Shown here in pieces: positions 1-5,966 of a stretch of DNA of 13,090 nt. Where the stretch lies: NCBI GenBank assembly GCA_000403035.1, contig AQSL01000144.1:7853-20942 (forward strand), read 5' to 3'. The first letter of the stretch is position 1, and each line of letters begins with the position of its first letter. The notes beneath the pieces are model-generated. The model saw only the letters and a list, made by a program, of their open reading frames with translations. It did not search any database and had not been told where the DNA came from. The stretch comes from Candidatus Latescibacter anaerobius SCGC AAA252-E07. Lineage in GTDB: Bacteria; Latescibacterota; Latescibacteria; Latescibacterales; Latescibacteraceae. A program made the translations under genes and the position numbers.

Positions 1-1
1 C

Positions 2-700
2 TTTGTATCCCGAGTTTTGAAGATGGAAGAAGATCTGGTAAAGCGTTGGGTTGACAATCGCTTGACAGTAGCTTGTAAGTATGGATTTACCTTAATATAT
101 GATGAGTTTACACGCTCAAGACCAGAGGCAAATAACATCCTCCTTTCTATATTACAGGAGAAGATGATGGATTTGCCAGTAGGACGCGGTGGTGAGGAGC
201 CATATTTAAGGGTCGATCCGGATTTCACCGCTATCTTTACCTCTAACCCTGAGGAATATGCTGGAGTCCACAGGTCTCAAGATGCTTTAAGAGACAGAAT
301 GATTACTATGGATTTGGACCACTTTGACTATGAAACTGAAGTGGCGATCACCCAGGCAAAATCCAAACTCTCTAAACCACATGCAGAAACGATAGTCGAT
401 ATCGTAAGGGGCTTGAGAGAATCTGGAAAGTGCGAATTTGCACCAACAGTTCGTGGTTGTATTATGATTGCAAAAACCCTTAAGGTTCAAAATATTACCC
501 CTTCTAAAGACGGAGCTTTTATGCAGATGTGCCAGGACATCTTAGCTTCAGAAACAAGCAGGGTTGGTTCTAAGACGAATCAAGCCAGGGTAAAAGAAGT
601 AGTTAAGGGGCTTGTCGAGAAAGAACTCGGCATAAGAAAGGCCACTGATGTTGGAAAGAAGACGGTGAAAGAGAGCGTTGTTGCTAGTACGGCCAAGTAG
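2..700 (+). CDS. gvpN: Gas vesicle protein GvpN, AAA ATPase (5' truncated by window edge)
   Basis: The reading frame is open to the left edge, so this is the C-terminal ~232 residues of a protein that usually has 300-350; the Walker A loop is off-window. Visible are the Walker B strand (GFTLIYDEF followed by TRSRPEANN), a sensor-1 segment (AIFTSNPEEYAGVH) and the arginine-containing ALRDRM, all typical of the MoxR/GvpN branch of AAA ATPases. GvpN is needed for gas vesicles to grow to full width in organisms where it has been tested, and is thought to act on shell assembly using ATP. The TTG at 17 and ATG at 23 are internal codons, not starts. The last ~20 residues (Lys, Val and Ser rich) are a poorly conserved tail. 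A gap of 86 bases with no clear terminator follows. The family assignment is firm. Confidence 0.95.
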   Translation, partial: FVSRVLKMEEDLVKRWVDNRLTVACKYGFTLIYDEFTRSRPEANNILLSILQEKMMDLPVGRGGEEPYLRVDPDFTAIFTSNPEEYAGVHRSQDALRDRMITMDLDHFDYETEVAITQAKSKLSKPHAETIVDIVRGLRESGKCEFAPTVRGCIMIAKTLKVQNITPSKDGAFMQMCQDILASETSRVGSKTNQARVKEVVKGLVEKELGIRKATDVGKKTVKESVVASTAK

Positions 701-772
701 TCAGAATTTAGAAGAAAAACAGAGGATAGAAAGTCTGTTTTTAAACAGGCACCTTTTAGACAAATCGGTAAC

Positions 773-781
773 GGAGGTGAT
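773..781 (+). promoter_or_regulatory. Very strong Shine-Dalgarno site for the AbrB-like gene
   Basis: GGAGGTGAT is a perfect 9-base complement of the bacterial 16S rRNA tail (ATCACCTCC) and sits 5 bases before the ATG at 787. It decides the start of a very small gene and supports both its reality and a bacterial host. Confidence 0.85.
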
Positions 782-786
782 ACAAG

Positions 787-957
787 ATGACGTTGATGCG
801 AGCATTTTCTAAGGTGGATAAAGATGGGAAGATAAAATTTCCTGGCAATATCCAGCGAGCAGCAGACTTAAAAGAAGGCCAGTTGATTGAGCTGAAGATT
901 GTAGGAGCAAGTAGAAAGAAGAATATTTTAGTTTCGGCTAAAGGTAGTGCAAGATAA
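787..957 (+). CDS. AbrB/MazE/SpoVT-like small DNA-binding protein
   Basis: A 56-residue protein read from the ATG just after a perfect Shine-Dalgarno site. The sequence (RAFSKVDKDGKIKFPGNIQR, then AADLKEGQLIELKIV) fits the swapped-hairpin AbrB fold: a short strand with 'K.D..GKI.FP..I', a turn, then 'L.EG..IEL' and a final strand. Family members are dimeric DNA-binding proteins such as transition-state regulators and antitoxins. No toxin gene is adjacent, so an antitoxin role is not suggested by the context. Lying just after gvpN, it may regulate the gvp genes; that is inference. The C-terminal third (SRKKNILVSAKGSAR) is basic and could touch DNA. The fold is likely; the target is unknown. 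Confidence 0.75.
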   Translation: MTLMRAFSKVDKDGKIKFPGNIQRAADLKEGQLIELKIVGASRKKNILVSAKGSAR

Positions 958-1039
958 CGGCAGCGTCCCAATAGTGGGTGGAAATTGCAAAAGTGAAAAG
1001 TGTGGCAAAATGATAAAATGATAATTATGGAGATAGAAA

Positions 1040-1351
1040 ATGAGAGGCGTGTCAGAAATTAGCGGTTTGCGGAGTATAAGAAGTATGGACGGTACTGGCA
1101 AAAGGTCTATCCCTCGCGTGCAAAGCTCTGCTTACCTCGATCTATATATACTACATAAAGAAAAAGATAGATTAGAGAAAGAAATCTATATTTTAGATAA
1201 AAGGAAAAAGGATATTCAGAAGAAGCTCGATGATGTCAATGAACAAATTGATAAATTGCAGAAAGCAGAAGCTGGAAGAAAAGAGAGGACTATAAAAGAG
1301 TTTAAAAAACCTTCAGAAAAAGACTGGAAGACTATGCCTCTAAAATATTAA
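1040..1351 (+). CDS. Small coiled-coil protein of the gas vesicle cluster, unknown function
   Basis: A 103-residue protein. Residues 1-32 are Ser, Arg and Gly rich (RSMDGTGKRSIPRVQSSAYL). Residues ~36-80 are strongly charged with a heptad pattern (KEKDRLEKEIYILDKRKKDI and onward) and predict a single long coiled coil. The C-terminus is basic and ends in DWKTMPLKY. There is no signal peptide, membrane segment or cysteine. The ATG at 1040 has a short GGAG element 7 bases upstream. No named family can be assigned with confidence. Its place between gvpN and gvpH suggests a scaffold or adaptor for shell assembly, but nothing in the sequence proves this. The motif DWKT recurs at the start of the next protein. 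Confidence 0.75.
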   Translation: MRGVSEISGLRSIRSMDGTGKRSIPRVQSSAYLDLYILHKEKDRLEKEIYILDKRKKDIQKKLDDVNEQIDKLQKAEAGRKERTIKEFKKPSEKDWKTMPLKY

Positions 1352-1381
1352 GAAGAAAATCATAATTCGGATGATACGATA

Positions 1382-1762
1382 ATGGATTGGAAAACAATCG
1401 ACTTCAAGAGTCAAAAGCCGGGCAAAAAGGGCGAGGTTTTGAATAACCAAATATATAGATGTGGCTTCTGTGGTGCGAAGGGATTTATGCCTTCCAGGAA
1501 GAGCACAAGGTGCCCTGTTTGTTTAGGTGTCGGGACTGTAAAGGCTCAACCTCCAGTTGTAATCTGTGCTTACTGTAATGGTTCAGGAAAATCTCATTTA
1601 AATACTGATCTTACCTGTATTGTCTGTGGTGGAAAAGGGATTGTAGGTGTACATACTAAGCAAGTCGAGATATGCCCTACATGCAAAGGTAGAGGTAGAG
1701 AAAAAGGTGGGAATCTTCCCTGTTTAATGTGCAGAGGAAAAGGAGTTATCTATAAGAAGTAA
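1382..1762 (+). CDS. DnaJ-type cysteine-rich zinc-finger protein (six CxxC motifs, no J domain)
   Basis: A 126-residue protein with twelve cysteines in six CxxC pairs: residues 27/30, 44/47, 62/65, 79/82, 98/101 and 114/117. Five pairs match the DnaJ motif CxxCxGxG (CPVCLGVG, CAYCNGSG, CIVCGGKG, CPTCKGRG, CLMCRGKG); the first is CGFCGAKG. DnaJ itself has four such motifs binding two zinc ions, so this protein could hold three. The pairs fall into three tandem units of about 35 residues, which suggests internal triplication. There is no J domain and no C-terminal substrate-binding domain. In DnaJ this region helps capture unfolded polypeptides; here it may handle shell proteins with the J-domain GvpF/L encoded at 5967. 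The ATG at 1382 has only a weak ribosome site. The zinc-finger identification is firm; the role is inferred. Confidence 0.85.
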   Translation: MDWKTIDFKSQKPGKKGEVLNNQIYRCGFCGAKGFMPSRKSTRCPVCLGVGTVKAQPPVVICAYCNGSGKSHLNTDLTCIVCGGKGIVGVHTKQVEICPTCKGRGREKGGNLPCLMCRGKGVIYKK

Positions 1763-1794
1763 TTATACCTTAAAAAGGCTATAGGAGGTAAGGT

Positions 1795-2328
1795 ATGGCA
1801 AAGGGAAAAAAGAAAAAGGAAGAAGATTTGGACATTGATTTTGGAATAGGAAAATTAAGTCTGGGGGGTTTATTTAAAGGTATTGAGAAATTAGTCGACC
1901 TAGCAGCAGATTTAGAAGAAGCAGGTGGCGAAATCAAAAAAGAAGGTGAAATAGACCTGAGCCATCTTAAAGAAGGCATGAAAGGTGTGTTTGGCTTCTC
2001 TATAAAGACGATGGCGGGGGAAAAGACAATTGTTGAGCCTTTCGGTAATATTAAGAAGACTCCTAAAGGACCCAAGGTTGAAGAGGAAAGAGAACCTATG
2101 GTTGATATTTTTGATGAAAAGGAAGAGGTTGTGATTATAGCAGAAATGCCAGGGATTAACGAAGAAGACATCTCGATGGATTTTAAAGGAGATATATTAG
2201 AGGTAAAAGCGGTGTATAAGGATAGAAAATACTATAAAGAAGTTTTGTTACCGGCAAAGGTGAAATCAGAGACCCTGACCTCAACTTATAAAAATGGTAT
2301 ATTAGAAGTAAGAATAAGGAAATGCTAA
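1795..2328 (+). CDS. gvpH: Gas vesicle protein GvpH, Hsp20/alpha-crystallin family
   Basis: A 177-residue protein with a good AGGAGGT site 5 bases before the ATG. The N-terminal half holds a basic leader (KGKKKKEEDLD), a GvpH-like amphipathic stretch (GGLFKGIEKLVDLAADLEEA, residues 24-43) and GFSIKT. Residues ~100-176 form an alpha-crystallin domain: EPMVDIFDEKEEVVIIAEMP, GINEEDI, then YKNGILEVRIRK, which carries the conserved 'GIL' strand and an I/V-x-I type end. GvpH is a small heat-shock protein that in haloarchaea binds other Gvp proteins and prevents their aggregation. The stop codon directly abuts the GTG start of the ArsA-like ATPase, so the two are probably translated together. The identification is firm. 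Confidence 0.92.
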   Translation: MAKGKKKKEEDLDIDFGIGKLSLGGLFKGIEKLVDLAADLEEAGGEIKKEGEIDLSHLKEGMKGVFGFSIKTMAGEKTIVEPFGNIKKTPKGPKVEEEREPMVDIFDEKEEVVIIAEMPGINEEDISMDFKGDILEVKAVYKDRKYYKEVLLPAKVKSETLTSTYKNGILEVRIRKC

Positions 2329-3264
2329 GTGGCATTAATTGGATTAAAAGAAGGTGCCTTAAAGTTAATTCTTTTGGGGGGAAAGGGTGGTGTAGGAAAG
2401 ACGACCTGTTCCTCAAGCACAGGTCTTTACTTAGCTAAAGATTTTAAGACGCTTCTTATCTCGACAGATCCAGCACATTCTTTATCTGATAGTTTAGGCC
2501 AGAAAGTTGGAGATGAGATAGTAGGAGTAAAGGGTGTAGAGAACCTAAGTGCTCTTGAAGTAAGCGCGGAAAAGGCTTTTTCTAAATTTAAGGTTGAATA
2601 TGAAGACCAGATAAAGAAAATCTTGGATACTTCTACGTATTTAGGCCAGGAAGACATTGATTCCATTTTCGCCTTGCCTATCCCGGGAATGGATGAGGTA
2701 ATGGGGTTTAAGACTATAGTTGATCTTATTGAAGAGGCAAGGTTTGATAAATATATTGTTGATACTGCACCCACTGGGCATGCGTTGAGACTTCTGACTT
2801 TACCAGACCTCTTGGATGACTGGATTAAAGTGATGGCAAAGATGAGATGGAAATATAGGTATATGGTTGAAACTTTTGCTGGAAAATATAAACCTGATGA
2901 AGGCGATGATTTTCTATTAAGTATGAAAAAGACGGTAAAGAGAATAGAAGGCCTTCTTAAGGATCAAAGCAGGTGCGAATTTATAGCAGTTACCATTCCA
3001 GAAGATATGGCAATTTTGGAAACGGAGAGGCTGATAAATAATCTGAATAACTATGGAATAAAGGTAAGGCAATTAGTTATAAATAATGTCATGGAATCGA
3101 GGGATTGCGGATTTTGTCAAGAACGAAGAAAAGAGCAAGAAAAATATATAAACCAAATAAAAAGAAAATTTAGCAATTTAAAAACAACAATTATAGCTTT
3201 ACAACCTCGAGAGGTTAAAGGTATAGACGCGTTAAATAATTTTAAGGAGTTGCTATTTCAGTAA
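2329..3264 (+). CDS. ArsA/Get3-family ATPase
   Basis: A 311-residue protein starting at a GTG that directly follows the gvpH stop. It has the deviant Walker A loop GGKGGVGKTT (17-26), switch I STDPAHS (45-51) and switch II DTAPTGHALRLL (145-156), diagnostic of the ArsA/Get3 branch of SIMIBI ATPases. A CxxC (Cys260, Cys263) in DCGFCQERRKEQEKYI matches the zinc-bridged dimer motif of Get3 (CxxC followed by R and QxKYL). Get3 dimers shield hydrophobic transmembrane tails and deliver them to membranes; ArsA drives arsenite export. There is one ATPase domain and no arsenic genes nearby, so a Get3-like role with hydrophobic Gvp clients fits the context better. The stop overlaps the next start by one base (TAATG), implying coupled translation. 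The family is firm; the client is inferred. Confidence 0.93.
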   Translation: MALIGLKEGALKLILLGGKGGVGKTTCSSSTGLYLAKDFKTLLISTDPAHSLSDSLGQKVGDEIVGVKGVENLSALEVSAEKAFSKFKVEYEDQIKKILDTSTYLGQEDIDSIFALPIPGMDEVMGFKTIVDLIEEARFDKYIVDTAPTGHALRLLTLPDLLDDWIKVMAKMRWKYRYMVETFAGKYKPDEGDDFLLSMKKTVKRIEGLLKDQSRCEFIAVTIPEDMAILETERLINNLNNYGIKVRQLVINNVMESRDCGFCQERRKEQEKYINQIKRKFSNLKTTIIALQPREVKGIDALNNFKELLFQ

Positions 3265-5429
3265 TGATGAAAAAAAACACAAACCTTACTTTAAAGGTAA
3301 AAGAGGCCTTACCAAAAGATGTGGGAAGGGCAATCGCCAGGATTGACCCAGAGGATATGAAGGCCTTTTGTTTAGAGGTAGGTGATATCATCGAGATTGA
3401 AGGAAAAAGAAAAACACCAGCAAAAATAATGCCCTGTTATACTGAAGAAAGGGGTAAAAAGATTATACAGATAGACGGTATATCGAGAGAAAACGCTCAA
3501 ATAGGGCTGGATGAAAAAGTGGAGATTCATAAAATTAACCATAAACCTGCTAGTAAAATTACTCTCACACCTTTAACCGTATCAACTCTCTTACAAAGAG
3601 ATACAGATGCTAAGTATATCAGTTCGCTTATAGAGGGATTGCCTATAATCCGTGGTGATAGGGTTAGAGCTACGCTATTCGGCTCAAAGTCCTGCGATTT
3701 TAAGGTAGTAGATACCATACCCGAAGGTGTGGTATTGGTAAACCCAACTACTTTGATAAGGATGGAGACGAAAGGGGCTGGAGAAGGCAGACCGGCCAAG
3801 ATTTCATATGAAGATATCGGTGGACTTACTCCCAAAATTCAGAGGATTAGAGAGATGATAGAACTTCCACTGAGATATCCTCAGGTTTTTGAAAGATTGG
3901 GGATTGATGCGCCGAAGGGAGTTTTTCTCTATGGCCCACCGGGCACAGGAAAGACCTTAATCGCTCGTGCAGTAGCTAATGAAACAGACGCCTATTTTAC
4001 TCACATATCAGGTCCTGAGATTATGGGCAAGTTCTACGGTGAAAGTGAAGCACGTCTGCGAAGTGTATTTGAAGATGCTAAAAACCATACTCCTGCCATA
4101 ATTTTTATCGATGAAATAGATGCTATCGCGCCAAAGAGAGAAGAGATGGGTGGAGAAAAGCAGGTTGAACGCAGGGTAGTAGCTCAGCTTTTAGCCCTGA
4201 TGGATGGTTTGGAATCTCGAGGGCAGGTTATTGTTATTGGAGCTACCAATATCCCCAATACAGTTGACCCTGCTCTTCGTAGACCTGGTCGGTTTGATAG
4301 AGAGATACCCATCCCTATCCCTGATAAAAACGGAAGATTTGAGATACTTCAGATTCACACAAGGGGTATGCCTTTAGCAGAAGATGTCAGTGTAGAGAAG
4401 TTGGCTGGGATCACCCATGGATTTGTGGGTGCGGATTTGGAGGCATTAGCCAGAGAAGCGGCAATGAGCGCGTTGAGAAAGATTTTACCTAAAATCACCT
4501 TTGAATTGGCAGATATTCCTTATGAGAGTTTGATGAAGTTAGAAGTAACCATGGATAATTTTTTAGAGGCCATGAAAGAGGTTGAGCCATCGGCCATAAG
4601 AGAAGTATTTGTGGAAGTGCCGGATGTAAAGTGGGAAGATGTAGGAGGTTTAGAAAATATAAAAGAAGAGTTAAAAGAAGCTATAGAGTGGCCATTGAAA
4701 TATTCTGATACCTTTAAAAAGGCAAATACTAATCCTCCCAAAGGGATCCTACTTTATGGAATACCTGGAACAGGAAAGACACTTTTGGCCAAGGCAGTGG
4801 CTAATGAAAGCGGAGTTAATTTTTTATCCATTAAAGGGCCACAACTTATCAGCCGCTATGTTGGAGAGTCAGAGCGAGGGGTAAGAGAGATATTTAAGAA
4901 GGCAAAACAGGTAGCGCCAACAATACTTTTTATTGATGAGATAGATAGCCTTGTGCCCAGACGTGGTTCAGGTTCTACCGATTCTCATGTTACAGAAAGG
5001 GTAATAAGTCAATTTCTAACTGAGATGGATGGGATTGAAGAGCTTAAGGGAGTCGTTGTTTTAGCCGCTACTAACAGGTTAGATATAGTTGATCCTGCCA
5101 TTTTACGGAGTGGTAGATTTGACCTCTTACTTGAGTTGCCTGTGCCAGATGAAAAAACCAGGGAAGAGATATTTAAGATACATACTAAGGATAAACCCCT
5201 TTCTAAAGACGTGGATTTGAAGAGTTTAGCCAAAGAGACCGAAGATAAAGTAGGTTCTGATATTGAATTTATCTGTCGTAAGGCCTCAATGCTGGCGATA
5301 AGAAAATTTATAGAAAATCCGAGAAATAAAGATGAACTCATTATTATTAAGAAGAAGCATTTCGAAGAGGCTATTAAGATAGTAAACGAACAGAAAAAAA
5401 TGGGGGGAGAAGATGGCAAAGATTATTGA
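3264..5429 (+). CDS. CDC48/VAT-type AAA+ ATPase with two AAA domains
   Basis: A 721-residue protein with the layout of archaeal VAT and eukaryotic Cdc48/p97. An N-terminal domain (residues ~8-170, opening with LTLKVKEALPKDVGRAIARI) is followed by two AAA modules. D1 has Walker A GPPGTGKT (224-231), a pore loop GKFYGESE, Walker B IIFIDEID (279-286) and arginine finger RRPGRFD. D2 has Walker A GIPGTGKT (499-506; the usual Pro is Ile in GPPGTGKT), pore loop SRYVGESE, Walker B ILFIDEID (554-561) and RSGRFD. Such hexamers unfold or extract proteins by threading them through the pore. In a gvp cluster it may dismantle or remodel misassembled shell proteins; this is inference. ATG 3264 has AAGGAG upstream and overlaps the preceding stop; ATG 3267 is an equally possible start. 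A 50-aa gene overlaps its 3' end. Confidence 0.95.
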   Translation: MMKKNTNLTLKVKEALPKDVGRAIARIDPEDMKAFCLEVGDIIEIEGKRKTPAKIMPCYTEERGKKIIQIDGISRENAQIGLDEKVEIHKINHKPASKITLTPLTVSTLLQRDTDAKYISSLIEGLPIIRGDRVRATLFGSKSCDFKVVDTIPEGVVLVNPTTLIRMETKGAGEGRPAKISYEDIGGLTPKIQRIREMIELPLRYPQVFERLGIDAPKGVFLYGPPGTGKTLIARAVANETDAYFTHISGPEIMGKFYGESEARLRSVFEDAKNHTPAIIFIDEIDAIAPKREEMGGEKQVERRVVAQLLALMDGLESRGQVIVIGATNIPNTVDPALRRPGRFDREIPIPIPDKNGRFEILQIHTRGMPLAEDVSVEKLAGITHGFVGADLEALAREAAMSALRKILPKITFELADIPYESLMKLEVTMDNFLEAMKEVEPSAIREVFVEVPDVKWEDVGGLENIKEELKEAIEWPLKYSDTFKKANTNPPKGILLYGIPGTGKTLLAKAVANESGVNFLSIKGPQLISRYVGESERGVREIFKKAKQVAPTILFIDEIDSLVPRRGSGSTDSHVTERVISQFLTEMDGIEELKGVVVLAATNRLDIVDPAILRSGRFDLLLELPVPDEKTREEIFKIHTKDKPLSKDVDLKSLAKETEDKVGSDIEFICRKASMLAIRKFIENPRNKDELIIIKKKHFEEAIKIVNEQKKMGGEDGKDY

Positions 5430-5565
5430 AAAAATTAAAAATCTCTTTAGTGGCAAGGTTGTCTTTAAATCAAAGTGTGGAGCAAAGAAAGAAGAGGCAA
5501 AACCAAAACAAGAAACCTCTTCCCAAGAAAAATCCGAAGAGAAAAAACAACAACCCTCAACATAA
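5413..5565 (+). CDS. Small charged protein, unknown function
   Basis: A 50-residue ORF (MAKIIEKIKNLFSGKVVFKS at the start) whose ATG lies inside the last codons of the CDC48-type gene, 2 bases after a purine-rich GGGGGGAGA ribosome site. Residues 1-20 can form an amphipathic helix (IIEKIKNLF). Residues 21-50 are low-complexity Lys, Glu, Gln and Ser, likely disordered, and contain one Cys. No family is recognised. The overlap of 17 bases implies translational coupling to the ATPase. A helix plus disordered tail could be an adaptor or a membrane- or shell-associated peptide; this is speculation. It is preferred to a longer ORF in another frame across the same stretch because of the start site and sensible composition. 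Confidence 0.6.
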   Translation: MAKIIEKIKNLFSGKVVFKSKCGAKKEEAKPKQETSSQEKSEEKKQQPST

Positions 5566-5618
5566 AAAAGTTAAGGGTTTCCATTTAGATGTTTGGACCT
5601 TAAAACAAGAGGTGCGAT

Positions 5619-5885
5619 ATGGGATTTGTAGAATTTGAATACCTATTAGTAATCAGTTTAGTAGTTTCATTGGTATTAGCATATTTGCCGAAGGTAAAGA
5701 TTACACTCCCGGGAGGGATTACGACAAATATTATCGTTAGCTATATTGGAGCAAGGCTTGGTGCAGTTGTGTTTGGGAATTGGCTATTTTTAACCTTTCA
5801 GGGTATTAGTATTTTGCCAGCAATATTGGGAGCGATAGTCGCGATTCTCTTAGGCAAGGCCTGTGTAGAGTGCTCTAAGAAGTAA
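5619..5885 (+). CDS. GlsB/YeaQ/YmgE-like small membrane protein with C-terminal CxxC
   Basis: An 88-residue, very hydrophobic protein with three likely membrane segments (about 7-24, 34-52 and 62-80). The Gly-rich pattern (LPGG, YIGARLGAVVFG, LPAILGAIVAILLGK) resembles the transglycosylase-associated (GlsB/YeaQ/YmgE) family of small membrane proteins, whose function is poorly known. It ends in CVECSKK, a CxxC just after the last helix. A close paralogue is encoded at 12707-13012 and shares PK.T..LPGG, VFG.W.FLT, IS..PAILGAI.AILL and the CxxC end. The ATG at 5619 has a weak AGAGGTG site. It may anchor a step of vesicle formation at the membrane, but only its place in the cluster suggests this. 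Confidence 0.8.
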   Translation: MGFVEFEYLLVISLVVSLVLAYLPKVKITLPGGITTNIIVSYIGARLGAVVFGNWLFLTFQGISILPAILGAIVAILLGKACVECSKK

Positions 5886-5917
5886 AACCAGATTAATTTT
5901 TTTTCTTGTATGACATT

Positions 5918-5953
5918 GCCTGAGGGAGAGGCGGTCTAGCCTTACCCTCAGGC
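5918..5953 (+). promoter_or_regulatory. Strong stem-loop just before the J-domain gvpF/L gene
   Basis: GCCTGAGGG (5918-5926) pairs perfectly with CCCTCAGGC (5945-5953). After one A-A mismatch the stem continues with 5928-5932 against 5939-5943, leaving a 6-base loop. The GAAGAGGAG ribosome site (5954-5962) follows at once. There is no T-run after the stem (the T8 run lies upstream at 5897-5904), so it is not a classical terminator. It could protect a processed mRNA 5' end or set the relative expression of the downstream gvpF/L genes. Confidence 0.6.
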
Positions 5954-5966
5954 GAAGAGGAGCATT

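Noticed and set aside
756..971. Minus-strand ORF of 71 codons over the AbrB-like gene
   Set aside because: It mirrors a + strand gene that has a perfect ribosome site and a recognisable fold; the minus-strand product looks like no known protein.
1008..1023. Short tandem repeat AAAATGAT x2 before the coiled-coil gene
   Set aside because: Only two copies of 8 AT-rich bases; expected by chance in such sequence.
1779..2171. Minus-strand ORF of 130 codons opposite gvpH
   Set aside because: Serine- and proline-rich composition typical of the reverse of a Lys/Glu-rich gene; gvpH is clear on the other strand. Other long minus-strand frames were rejected for the same reason.
5426..5638. Alternative 70-codon frame after the CDC48-type gene
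   Set aside because: Starts at TTG, gives an Asn/Lys/Pro-rich product and overlaps the membrane protein; the frame from 5413 has a better ribosome site.
5894..5904. T-run after the 88-aa membrane gene as a terminator
   Set aside because: The only hairpin before it (TAGAG/CTCTA near the gene end) is weak and too far away; the strong hairpin lies after the T-run.
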